DNA of 40,403 nt, taken from the NCBI GenBank assembly GCA_903960845.1, contig CAJCCF010000571.1:1-40403 (forward strand). Reading direction: 5' to 3'. Below the pieces are notes generated by a model. It did not search any database, was not told the origin of the DNA, and saw only the letters and a list, made by a program, of their open reading frames with translations. This DNA comes from an uncultured Verrucomicrobiota bacterium (GTDB lineage Bacteria; Verrucomicrobiota; Verrucomicrobiia; Verrucomicrobiales; Verrucomicrobiaceae). The position numbers and the translations under genes are program-made. Positions 9,062 to 18,268 of the stretch are shown piece after piece; the stretch's first letter is position 1, and every line of letters begins with the position of its first letter.

Positions 9062-10975
9062 TTGAAACCCTGGCTGCTCATCTTCGCGTTGCTCCTCACC
9101 ACCCCCGTGCTCGGTGGTGCGCCGTGGTCATGGCTGAATGGGAAGATCGTGACCATTGAACGGCAGCAGGAACAGCTTCGATCCCAACTTCGCGCGCTTC
9201 CTCCGCCGCCCGGTGTGCAGCCGCATGAGCATGCGGGCTTTCACAGCGGTTTCGCTCCGCAGCCGGATTCGATCCGTTGGGTGCAGCTCGATCTCGGAGT
9301 GGAACACGCACTTGATGCGGTCGTCGTGGTGCCGGCCATGTTCGGCAGCATGGGAGCCTATGGCTTTCCGCATCGCTTTCGGATTGATGCCTCCAATGAT
9401 CCCCTCTTTGGCGAGTCCGTCACGGTGCTCGATCACACAGACAGGGATGTCGAAGAATCGTTCGCGCCATGGCATATCCAGACGGGCTCCACAAAGGCGC
9501 GCTACGTCCGTTTCACGGCCACCAAACTCGCCCCCCAGCCGCGACTGAAAAAGCGCTTCATCTTCTGCCTCGGCGAATTGCTCGTGTTCAGCGGCGGAAT
9601 CAACATCGCGCTGCACTCAGAGGTCTTCGCACCAAACTCCGTCGAAACTCTGCCCACCTGGTCGCCCAAACATCTCGTCGACGGGTGCCACGCGCTGGGG
9701 CTGCCTGTTCAACCCGACGAGGTGACCAGCAATGGCTGGCACAGCGGCATTTCGAGTTCGGCGGATGCCGCCAAGTGGGTGCAGATGGATCTCGGCTCCA
9801 TGCACGCCTTGCAGGAGATCCGTCTCATTCCCGCTCATCCCAGGGATTACCCCGACCGCTTCGGTTTTGGCTTTCCTCAACGGTTCAAAATCGAGGCGGA
9901 TGGCAGGACGATCTTCGACAGCAGCGGTACCGATTTTCTCAATCCGGGTGACACGCCCGTCGCCGTGCCCACGCCGGATCTGCAGGCTCAAACCATCCGC
10001 ATCACCGCCACGCGACTCTGGGAGCGCAGCGGCGATTTCGTCTTTGCACTCGCCGAACTGCAAGCCTTCGCCGGTGGAAAAAACATCGCTCCCGGCGGCG
10101 CCGTCACCAGTTCCGACGACACCATCAGCGCCACATGGCGGCCTGAGTTTCTCGTCGATGGGCGCAGCAGTTCCGGAGCGCTCCTGCAGGAAGAAGCATG
10201 GCTCGGTAATCTCTCAAATCGCCGCCAATACACGCAGGACCTCACCGAACTCGATCGCGAGCACGCACTCGCCCTGGCTCTTGCTCAAGCACGCGCCACA
10301 TGGCTCGGTTGCAGCGCGGCGGTGATGGCCCTCGTGCTTGTTTTTCTCGCGATTCTCCGCACCAAACGCTTTCGCCGCCTGGAAATGGAAACTCTGCGGC
10401 AGCGCATTTCGCGCGATCTGCATGATGAGATCGGCAGCCATCTCGGCAGCATTCGCCTCATGTCCGAGCTCGCCCTCCGCGATGGGTCCGACACCGGTTC
10501 ACTCGAAGAAATCCACCGTCTCGCTGGCGAAGCCGCCGAATCCATGCGCGGCATCATCTGGCTCGTGCGCGAGGGTGATGCGCCCAAACTCACGAGCCTC
10601 CTCGAGGCCATGCGTCAAAGCGCCGCCGCCTTGCTCAAAGGCATCGACTGGCATTTGAATGCTCCGGCTTGCCGCGATCCGGACACCGCCTCGCTGGAAT
10701 TTCACCGGCAGGTCTTCCTCTTTTTTCGCGAAGCCGCGCATAACATCTCCCGCCACGCGCAAGCCACCCGTGTGATGATCACGGCCGCCACGCATGGCAG
10801 GCGCTTTCATCTCCAGATTGAGGACAATGGTTGTGGGTTCGACACCGCCGCCGTCGCCGCTGGCAATGGTCTGGCCAATCTTCGTCACCGGGCGGAAGTC
10901 CTTGGCGGCACGCTTCACATCTCCAGCGAGCCAGGCAAAGGCACGCGCATCACCCTGGAGGCCGACTGGTCATGA
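9062..10975 (+). CDS. sensor histidine kinase (HisKA_3/HATPase_c, NarL-type) with two tandem discoidin-like modules in the N-terminal extracytoplasmic region
   Basis: TTG start with signal-like MKPWLLIFALLLTTPVLGG; two modules each with (F/W)HSG(F/I)...WVQ(L/M)DLG...GFP(H/Q)RF(R/K)I; TM TWLGCSAAVMALVLVFLAIL; HisKA_3 RQRISRDLHDEIGSHLGSIRLMSELAL; HATPase HNISRHAQATRVMI...IEDNGCGFD...GNGLANLRHRAEVLGGTLHISSEPGKGTRI. Confidence 0.88.
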   Translation: MKPWLLIFALLLTTPVLGGAPWSWLNGKIVTIERQQEQLRSQLRALPPPPGVQPHEHAGFHSGFAPQPDSIRWVQLDLGVEHALDAVVVVPAMFGSMGAYGFPHRFRIDASNDPLFGESVTVLDHTDRDVEESFAPWHIQTGSTKARYVRFTATKLAPQPRLKKRFIFCLGELLVFSGGINIALHSEVFAPNSVETLPTWSPKHLVDGCHALGLPVQPDEVTSNGWHSGISSSADAAKWVQMDLGSMHALQEIRLIPAHPRDYPDRFGFGFPQRFKIEADGRTIFDSSGTDFLNPGDTPVAVPTPDLQAQTIRITATRLWERSGDFVFALAELQAFAGGKNIAPGGAVTSSDDTISATWRPEFLVDGRSSSGALLQEEAWLGNLSNRRQYTQDLTELDREHALALALAQARATWLGCSAAVMALVLVFLAILRTKRFRRLEMETLRQRISRDLHDEIGSHLGSIRLMSELALRDGSDTGSLEEIHRLAGEAAESMRGIIWLVREGDAPKLTSLLEAMRQSAAALLKGIDWHLNAPACRDPDTASLEFHRQVFLFFREAAHNISRHAQATRVMITAATHGRRFHLQIEDNGCGFDTAAVAAGNGLANLRHRAEVLGGTLHISSEPGKGTRITLEADWS

Positions 10976-11604
10976 ACACGATCTGGATTATCGAAGACCA
11001 CGTCGCCTTTCGCCGCACGCTTGTTCGTGTGCTGAACACCGAAACCGGACTGCAATGCACCCGTGATTTCGATTCATGTGAGAAAGCACTCGCCGCACTC
11101 GCGCATGATGAGGCACCCGGTTTAATCCTGCTCGATGTCGGGCTGCCCGGCATGAGCGGCCTGGATGGCATCCGCCTGCTCAAGGAACGCGCGCCCAAAT
11201 CGCTTGTCGTCATCCTCACGGTGTTTGAAGACGACGACAAAGTCTTCCAGGCCGTCTGCGCCGGTGCCGCCGGCTATCTGCTGAAGACCAGCAGCGCAAC
11301 CGACATCACCCAGGCCGTGCGTGATGCACTCGCTGGCGGATCGCCCATGACACCGCGCATCGCCCGCCGGGTGCTCGACATGTTCTCGAAATTTGCGCCG
11401 AAGCAGAGTGACTATGGCCTCAGCGACCGCGAAAAGGAAATCCTCCTGCTCATGACCACCGGACTGATCAAGAAGGAGATCGCCGACAAACTCACCCTCA
11501 GCATCCATACCGTCGATACGTATCTGCGCCGCATCTATGAAAAGCTTGAGGTCAACACCCGCACCGGCGCCGTGGCCAAGGCCCTCAAAGAAGGGCTCGT
11601 GTGA
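10972..11604 (+). CDS. NarL/LuxR-family response regulator
   Basis: ATGA overlap with the kinase stop; MNTIWIIEDHVAFRRTLVRVL...LILLDVGLPGMSGLDGIRLLKERAP...ILTVFEDDDKVFQAVCAGAAGYLLKTSS; HTH LSDREKEILLLMTTGLIKKEIADKLTLSIHTVDTYLRRIYEKLEVNTRTGAVAKAL. Confidence 0.95.
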   Translation: MNTIWIIEDHVAFRRTLVRVLNTETGLQCTRDFDSCEKALAALAHDEAPGLILLDVGLPGMSGLDGIRLLKERAPKSLVVILTVFEDDDKVFQAVCAGAAGYLLKTSSATDITQAVRDALAGGSPMTPRIARRVLDMFSKFAPKQSDYGLSDREKEILLLMTTGLIKKEIADKLTLSIHTVDTYLRRIYEKLEVNTRTGAVAKALKEGLV

Positions 11605-11660
11605 ATGTCCCGCGCTCGCGTGGCATGAAACACGGCCATCTCCGCCGTATGAATGATAGC

Positions 11661-14618
11661 ATGCGCCCTTTCTGTCTCATCGCCCTCGCCGCCACGCCCG
11701 TCTTCGCCGTCGATTTCGTGCGCGAGGTTCGTCCCATTTTCGAGAAGCACTGCTATGAATGCCACGGCGCAAACAAGCAGAAGAACGACTTCAGGCTGGA
11801 TATCAAATCCATCGCCATGACCGGCGGTGAAAATCACGCGCCCAACATCATCGCCGGAAAAAGCGCGGCGAGTCCGCTGTTCCGATTCGTGAGCGGCCTG
11901 GAAAAGGATGTGGCGATGCCGCCAAAATCCAAACTCAGCAGCTCCGAGATCGGCGTGCTCAAGCGCTGGATTGATGAAGGTGCCGTGTGGCCGGACGGTG
12001 TGGATGTCGCGAAGGTCGAGGACCGGCTTGATTGGTGGAGTTTCAAACCCTTGAAAGCGGTTTCGGCTTTAACCGGAAAGCCCCGGCCGGTTTCCATCGA
12101 CACCTTCACCCGCGCAAAGCTGGATGAAAAAAGTTTATCACCAGCTCCCGCCGCCGACGCGAACACGCTGATCCGCCGCATTTTTTTCGATCTCACCGGC
12201 CTGCCGCCGACACCGGAGGAAATGGTGAAGTATGCCGCGCTGCCTTATGAGAAACTGGTGGACGATCTGCTGGCCTCACCGCGTTACGGCGAGCGCTGGG
12301 CACGGCACTGGCTCGATCTCGTGCACTACGGTGAAACGCATGGTTACGACAAGGACAAGCCGCGCAACAACGCCTGGCCCTACCGCGATTATGTGATCCG
12401 CGCATTCAACAACGACAAACCCTATGCGCGCTTCATCGAAGAACAAATCGCCGGTGATGTGCTCTATCCAGGCACCACGGACGGCATCACCGCGCTCGGC
12501 TTCATTTCCGCAGGGCCTTGGGATTACATCGGACACGCGGAGGTGCCGGAGACGAAGCTCGATGGCAAGATCGCGCGGCATCTGGATCGCGATGACATGG
12601 TGCAAAACACCATCGGCACTTTTTGTTCGCTCACCGTTCAGTGCGCGCAGTGCCACTACCACAAGTTTGATCCGATCTCGCAGGAGGACTACTACTCGCT
12701 GCAGGCGGTGTTCGCGGCGGTTGACCGCACAGACGTGAACTACTACCCGGACGATGCCTCCATGCAGCGCTTCGCCGGCTTGGACAAACAGCGCAAAGAA
12801 GTTGCGACCAGCATCGCCGCGCTGGAAGAACCGCTCAAAAACAAAGCGGGAGCCGCCTACGCCGCCCTGAGCAAACGCATCGACGGAGCCGCGGACAAGG
12901 CCTCAGGCACCAATCCAAACGCCAAGCCTGACTTCGGTTACCACAGCAGCATTTCGGACAAACAGGACGCGGTAAAATGGGTGCAGGTCGATCTTGGCCG
13001 CACGGTTGAGATCGAGCGGGTCGTGCTCAAGCCATGCTACGATGACTTCGGCAAGATCGGTGGCGGCTTCGGCTTCCCGGTGCGATTCAAACTCGAAGCC
13101 AGTGACGATCCTGAATTCAAAACCGGCGTCACACTCATCTGGCGCAAGCATGACGCGACGTTCATGAATGATTTCAAGAATCCGGGCCTGACGCCCTTTG
13201 AAACCAACACCGCCGGCGATGACGGCGTGAAAGGCCGTTATGTCCGCGTCACGGCTGTCAAACTCGCACCGCGCAAAGACGACTACATCCTCGCACTCGC
13301 CGAGATGCAGGTCTTTGATGACAAGAAGGGTAAGAACCTGGCTGAAGGCCGCCCTGTCACCGCGCTGGACAGCATCGAAGCCGCACCGCGCTGGCGAAAG
13401 GCCAATCTCACCGACGGCATCGCCCCTGAAGCACGCACTCTGGAGGACAAACAAAAGCTCATCCGCGAACGCGACGCCCTGATGCTCGCAAACGCTGATC
13501 AAGCCACGCGCGCCAAGCTCAACGCCGCACGCAAACAGCGGTCTGCCATCGACGATGAAATCGCCAGGCTCCCCGCGCCCGGAAAAGTCTATGCGGGAGC
13601 CATCCACACCGGCAGTGGCGCCTTCAAAGGCACCGGCAATGAAGGCGGCAAGCCACGCACCATCCAGGTGCTCAAACGTGGAGACATCAAGCAGCCCGCC
13701 AAAGAAGTCGGTCCGGACAGCATCGCCGCACTAAGCCAATGGTTTCATGTGCCGTTTAAAGTCGCCGGTGATCATGAATCCGCCCGCCGCGCGGCTTTGG
13801 CCCAATGGATCACCGACAAAAACAATGCGCTCACCTGGCGCAGCATCGTCAATCGCGTCTGGCAGCATCACTTTGGCCGCGGCCTGGTCGATACCGCGAA
13901 CGACTTCGGCCGCATGGGCGGCCAGCCAAGTCATCCGGAGCTTCTCGACTGGCTGGCGATCACTTTCCGCGATGACATGAGCGGCAGTTTGAAAAAGCTG
14001 CACAAGCTCATCGTGATGAGTGGAACCTACAAACAGCGGAGTGATGGAATCTCAGCGTCCGATGCCAACAACGTCTTCCTGTCGCATCAAAACCGCCGCA
14101 AGCTCGATGCCGAATCCATTCGCGACAGCATCCTCACAGTCAGCGGCAAGCTCGACCTCACCATGGGCGGACCGAGCTTTCAGGACTTCATCATCGAGAA
14201 GCCGCAGCACAGTCCGCATTATGAATACGCGCTGCACGATCCTGAAGACCCGAAGAGCCACCGCCGCAGCATCTACCGCTTCATTGTCCGCAGCCAGCAG
14301 CAGCCATTCATGACCATCCTGGACTGCGCCGATCCATCCATGCGCGTGGACAAGCGCAACGAATCCCTCAGCCCTCTCCAGGCCCTCACCATGATGAACA
14401 ACGGGCTCACCGTCGCCATGGCAAAACATTTTGCGGCGCGTGTGTCGAAGGAATCTCAAGGTCTCGAAGCACAAACGAGGCGTGCCTTCACTCTCGCCCT
14501 CGCGCGCGATCCAAAGCCCGGTGAACTTGCTCCGCTCATCGACTATGCCAAACGCGAAGGCCTGGAGAACACCTGCCGCGTGATCCTGAATCTGAACGAA
14601 TTCATCTTTGTCGATTGA
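11661..14618 (+). CDS. large secreted PSCyt1 (c-type cytochrome)-DUF1549-DUF1553 protein with an internal discoidin-like module
   Basis: Signal MRPFCLIALAATPVFA; FVREVRPIFEKHCYECHGANKQKNDFRLD (CxxCH); LTGLPPTPEE...ASPRYGERWARHWLDLVHYGETHG (DUF1549); second CxxCH (CAQCHYHKFDPI); module GYHSSISDKQDAVKWVQVDLG...GFGFPVRFKLEASDD; DUF1553 NRVWQHHFGRGLVDTANDFGRMGGQPSHPELLDWLA. Alternative GTG start at 11601 overlaps the response-regulator stop. Confidence 0.9.
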   Translation: MRPFCLIALAATPVFAVDFVREVRPIFEKHCYECHGANKQKNDFRLDIKSIAMTGGENHAPNIIAGKSAASPLFRFVSGLEKDVAMPPKSKLSSSEIGVLKRWIDEGAVWPDGVDVAKVEDRLDWWSFKPLKAVSALTGKPRPVSIDTFTRAKLDEKSLSPAPAADANTLIRRIFFDLTGLPPTPEEMVKYAALPYEKLVDDLLASPRYGERWARHWLDLVHYGETHGYDKDKPRNNAWPYRDYVIRAFNNDKPYARFIEEQIAGDVLYPGTTDGITALGFISAGPWDYIGHAEVPETKLDGKIARHLDRDDMVQNTIGTFCSLTVQCAQCHYHKFDPISQEDYYSLQAVFAAVDRTDVNYYPDDASMQRFAGLDKQRKEVATSIAALEEPLKNKAGAAYAALSKRIDGAADKASGTNPNAKPDFGYHSSISDKQDAVKWVQVDLGRTVEIERVVLKPCYDDFGKIGGGFGFPVRFKLEASDDPEFKTGVTLIWRKHDATFMNDFKNPGLTPFETNTAGDDGVKGRYVRVTAVKLAPRKDDYILALAEMQVFDDKKGKNLAEGRPVTALDSIEAAPRWRKANLTDGIAPEARTLEDKQKLIRERDALMLANADQATRAKLNAARKQRSAIDDEIARLPAPGKVYAGAIHTGSGAFKGTGNEGGKPRTIQVLKRGDIKQPAKEVGPDSIAALSQWFHVPFKVAGDHESARRAALAQWITDKNNALTWRSIVNRVWQHHFGRGLVDTANDFGRMGGQPSHPELLDWLAITFRDDMSGSLKKLHKLIVMSGTYKQRSDGISASDANNVFLSHQNRRKLDAESIRDSILTVSGKLDLTMGGPSFQDFIIEKPQHSPHYEYALHDPEDPKSHRRSIYRFIVRSQQQPFMTILDCADPSMRVDKRNESLSPLQALTMMNNGLTVAMAKHFAARVSKESQGLEAQTRRAFTLALARDPKPGELAPLIDYAKREGLENTCRVILNLNEFIFVD

Positions 14619-14669
14619 AACAATGCATTGCCGGAAACGGAGCGGTGCTCATACTCAAATCCCACTTCC

Positions 14670-15779
14670 ATGAACACCCAACACCCCGCTGAACGCATTC
14701 TACTTGGCCCCGGCCCCAGTCCTGTCCCCGCACGAGTGCTGCGTGCACTCGGCGCACCGACGCTCGGGCATCTTGATCCGCAGTATGTCGCCATCATGGA
14801 CGAGGTCTGCGAGATGCTGAGGCAGGTGTTTCAGACAAAGAATGCACTCACCTTCCCTGTCAGCGGCACGGGCATGGCCGGGATGGAATGCATCGCTGTG
14901 AATCTCATTGAGCCGGGAGATGAAGTGATCGTCTGCGTGAACGGCGTCTTCGGCGGCCGCATGAAGGATGTCATGGAGCGCTGCGGCGCCACGGTGCATG
15001 CCGTCGAGGCCGCGTGGGGTGATGTCATTTCCCCTGATCAAATCGCCGCCGCGCTTGAGCAGCATCCAAAAACCAAACTCGTCGGCATCGTGCATGCGGA
15101 AACCAGCACGGGTGCGCTGCAACCTCTCGAAGGTCTGGCCGACCTCGTCCACGGCAAAGGCGCGCTGCTCGTCGTTGATGCCGTCACCAGCCTCGGCGGT
15201 CATGAATTGAAAGTCGATGAATGGGGCATCGACGCCATCTACAGCGGTACCCAGAAGTGCCTGAGTTGCCCGCCCGGCCTCGCGCCTGTCAGCTTTGGTG
15301 ATCGTGCGCTCGCCGTCATGGATGCGCGCAAGACGAAAGTGCAGTCTTGGTATCTCGATGTCTCCATGCTGCGCAAATACTACCTCGGCGGCGGTGGTGG
15401 CCGCGTGTATCACCACACCGCGCCGATCAACATGACCTACGCATTGCGCGAAGCTCTCGCCATCGTGCTAGAAGAGGGTCTTGAGGCCCGCATCGCTCGG
15501 CACGCGCTGATGCATCAGCGTTTGCGCGCCGGACTTGAAGCCATGGGCATCAGCTATGTGCCGAAGCATTCGCTGCACTCGCTCAACTGCATCCACATTC
15601 CCGCCGGAGCTGATGACGCAGGCACGCGCAAGCGTTTGCTCGAAGAATACGGCATCGAAATCGGTGCCGGCCTCGGCGTCATGGCCGGCAAAGCCTGGCG
15701 CATCGGCCTCATGGGCCATGGATCGACCGTGCGGAATGTCGATCTCGTGCTCACGGCGCTGAAGAACGTGCTGAAGTAA
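14670..15779 (+). CDS. class V aminotransferase, alanine/serine-glyoxylate aminotransferase type
   Basis: [54 protein letters not shown]...[35 protein letters not shown]...[44 protein letters not shown] (Lys in SGTQKCL). Confidence 0.92.
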   Translation: MNTQHPAERILLGPGPSPVPARVLRALGAPTLGHLDPQYVAIMDEVCEMLRQVFQTKNALTFPVSGTGMAGMECIAVNLIEPGDEVIVCVNGVFGGRMKDVMERCGATVHAVEAAWGDVISPDQIAAALEQHPKTKLVGIVHAETSTGALQPLEGLADLVHGKGALLVVDAVTSLGGHELKVDEWGIDAIYSGTQKCLSCPPGLAPVSFGDRALAVMDARKTKVQSWYLDVSMLRKYYLGGGGGRVYHHTAPINMTYALREALAIVLEEGLEARIARHALMHQRLRAGLEAMGISYVPKHSLHSLNCIHIPAGADDAGTRKRLLEEYGIEIGAGLGVMAGKAWRIGLMGHGSTVRNVDLVLTALKNVLK

Positions 15780-15792
15780 TCCATCCCTGCTC

Positions 15793-15878
15793 CTCTGCCT
15801 CTCCGCCCCTCTGCGACAAAACGAACGTTGGGTGGCTCCGGTTTGCCGCAGAGTAGCAGAGGGGCAAAGGCGCAGAGT
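15793..15878. repeat. imperfect inverted repeat (REP-like long hairpin) between the aminotransferase gene and glcD
   Basis: Left arm CTCTGCCTCTCCGCCCCTCTGCGACAAAAC; right arm GTTTGCCGCAGAGTAGCAGAGGGGCAAAGGCGCAGAG is approximately its reverse complement; a T run (gagttttta) follows. Confidence 0.65.
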
Positions 15879-15890
15879 TTTTATCAGACC

Positions 15891-17327
15891 ATGCCACTCG
15901 CACGCCTCGCCCAAATCCTCCCATCGGACCGCATCCTCATGCGCCCGGTGGAACTGGCGGCCTACGAAAGCGATGGCCTAACTGCCTTTCGTACAAAACC
16001 GCTCGCGGTTGTCGTGCCGGAGACGGCGGCGGAAGTCATCGCCATTGTGCGGCTTTGCCACGAATTGAAGCTCCCGTTTGTGGCACGCGGCAGCGGCACG
16101 AGCCTCTCCGGTGGCTCGCTGCCGATCGCGGAAGGCATCGTCATTGCGCTGAATCGTCTCAATCGCATTCTGAAGCTCGATCCGCTGCAGCGCATCGCCA
16201 TCGTGGAGCCTGGCGTGATCAACACGCAGGTCACCACGGAAGCGGCCCCGTTCGGCCTGCACTACGCACCTGATCCATCGTCGCAAAGCGTCTGCACCAT
16301 CGGCGGAAACGTGGCTTTCAACTCCGGCGGCGCACACTGTTTGAAATACGGCATGACCTCCAATCACGTGCTCGGCATCAAGGCTGTGCTTGCCACCGGA
16401 GAGGTCGTCGAATGGGGCGATGGCAGCCGTGAACGCAATGGACCTGACTGGTGCGGCCTGTTCACGGGCAATGAAGGTCTCTTCGGCATTGCCCTCGAGA
16501 TCACGCTCCAGCTTTTGCCAAAAGCGGAATGCTTCCACACGGTGCTGGCCGGCTATCGCACGCTCGAACAAGCCGGTGATGCCGTCTCCGCGGTGATCGC
16601 CAGCGGCCTGCTGCCCGGAGCCATCGAGATCATGGACGCGCTGGCTCTTGAGGCTGCGGTGGCCGCTGTGCATGCCGAATATCCGCCCGGATGCGAGGCC
16701 GTGCTCATCGTCGAACTCGAAGGCCCGCGCGAAGTCGTCGCCATCGAACGTGAACGTCTCGATGCCATCCTCGCCGCCAGCCAGCCTGTCGAAATGCGGC
16801 CTGCGCGTGATGCCGGGGAGCGCATGGCCATTTGGAAAGGCCGGAAAAGCGCCTTCAGCGCCGTGGGCCGGCTCTCGCCGGACTTTATCGTGCAGGACGG
16901 CGTCGTGCCGCGTCGCAAACTGGGAGAGGCGCTGCGCCGCATCGCTGAAATGTCGCATGAGGCCAACATCCGCGTGGCGAATGTCTTCCATGCCGGTGAT
17001 GGCAATCTGCATCCGCTCATCCTGTTTGATGGCCGTGAAGAAGGTGCGCTGCATCGAGCAGAATCGCTCGCGGGCCGCATCCTGAAAATGTGCATCGAAA
17101 TGGGTGGCTCCATCACCGGCGAGCATGGCATCGGCGTCGAGAAACGTGACTTTCTTGGCGACATGTTCACGGACGATGAGATCGACTGCATGCAGCGCCT
17201 GCGCGCCGCCTTTGATCCGCTCGGCATTGCCAACCCGGGCAAGATGTTTCCCGGCAAAGAAGCGCCCGCTTTGTCCCATGTTGGTCTGCATCCGCTGGAG
17301 AAGGCCGGCATCATCTCACGCGAATGA
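15891..17327 (+). CDS. glcD: glycolate oxidase FAD-binding subunit GlcD
   Basis: [55 protein letters not shown]...[45 protein letters not shown]...[14 protein letters not shown]...[18 protein letters not shown]; followed by glcE and glcF. Confidence 0.93.
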   Translation: MPLARLAQILPSDRILMRPVELAAYESDGLTAFRTKPLAVVVPETAAEVIAIVRLCHELKLPFVARGSGTSLSGGSLPIAEGIVIALNRLNRILKLDPLQRIAIVEPGVINTQVTTEAAPFGLHYAPDPSSQSVCTIGGNVAFNSGGAHCLKYGMTSNHVLGIKAVLATGEVVEWGDGSRERNGPDWCGLFTGNEGLFGIALEITLQLLPKAECFHTVLAGYRTLEQAGDAVSAVIASGLLPGAIEIMDALALEAAVAAVHAEYPPGCEAVLIVELEGPREVVAIERERLDAILAASQPVEMRPARDAGERMAIWKGRKSAFSAVGRLSPDFIVQDGVVPRRKLGEALRRIAEMSHEANIRVANVFHAGDGNLHPLILFDGREEGALHRAESLAGRILKMCIEMGGSITGEHGIGVEKRDFLGDMFTDDEIDCMQRLRAAFDPLGIANPGKMFPGKEAPALSHVGLHPLEKAGIISRE

Positions 17328-18268
17328 TCCTGCCCGCCACACTCGCCGAACTCCGCGACGCGGTGCTCTCCGCACCGCGAGTCATCGCCGTGGGCGCCGA
17401 AACGAAGCCCCGTCTGTCCGCTGTCGATGCGGTTAAAATTTCCACGCGGCAACTGCGGGGCATCATCGAGTATGATCCGGGCGAGTTCACATTCACGGCG
17501 CTGGCGGGAACGCCTGTGAGCGAAATCATCGCCGCACTCGCCGAGCGCGCGCAGTATCTGCCTTTCGATCCGATGCTCGTCGAGGCTGGCAGCACCATCG
17601 GCGGCGTGGTGGCCAGCGGTCTCAGCGGTCCGGGCCGCTTCCGCTATGGTGGTGTGCGGGATTTCATTCTCGGCGTTCGCTTTGTCGATGGCCCGGGCCG
17701 CTTGCTGAGACTCGGCGGCAAGGTGGTGAAGAACGCGGCGGGTTTTGATGTGCCCAAGTTTTTGGTCGGCAGTCTTGGAAGATTCGGCGTGATTGGCGAA
17801 GTGACCTTCAAAGTGTTTCCGCGTCGCGAATCGACGCTGACACTCCAGATGCCCTTCGATGCCGGAACGATGGCCCGCATCGCCAATTCACGTTTCGAGG
17901 CCGATGCGCTGGATGTTTTGCCCGGTGGTGAAACGCTTCTCGTACGCCTCGCCGGGCCTGGAAAAGCCCTTGAAGTGCTCGCGAAGGAAATCGGCGGCGA
18001 CAGCATTGCCAACACGATTTGGGACGAGGTTCGCGAAACCCATTGGAAATTCAAAACCGGCCTCACGCCGGATCAAATCTCCGGTTTCAAAGCCGCGCAT
18101 GTGAGCTGCGCTGGTAACGTGGCTTTTTCAAACACGCTTCCTCCTCACGGCATGACCCTGCGCGGCGATTCACCCCTCTGGATCGGCACTCGTCCGCGTT
18201 ACGCCATTGAGAGTGCGGTGAAGCAGGCGCTCGATCCGCAACATCGTTTTCCCACACTCGACGACTGA
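17324..18268 (+). CDS. glcE: glycolate oxidase FAD-binding subunit GlcE
   Basis: FAD-binding type fold [38 protein letters not shown]...[79 protein letters not shown]; overlaps the GlcD stop by 4 nt. Confidence 0.92.
   Translation: MILPATLAELRDAVLSAPRVIAVGAETKPRLSAVDAVKISTRQLRGIIEYDPGEFTFTALAGTPVSEIIAALAERAQYLPFDPMLVEAGSTIGGVVASGLSGPGRFRYGGVRDFILGVRFVDGPGRLLRLGGKVVKNAAGFDVPKFLVGSLGRFGVIGEVTFKVFPRRESTLTLQMPFDAGTMARIANSRFEADALDVLPGGETLLVRLAGPGKALEVLAKEIGGDSIANTIWDEVRETHWKFKTGLTPDQISGFKAAHVSCAGNVAFSNTLPPHGMTLRGDSPLWIGTRPRYAIESAVKQALDPQHRFPTLDD

Noticed and set aside
15978-17291. 437-aa minus-strand ORF
   Set aside because: Antisense of glcD, which has unmistakable FAD-oxidase motifs; His/Arg/Phe-biased shadow translation.
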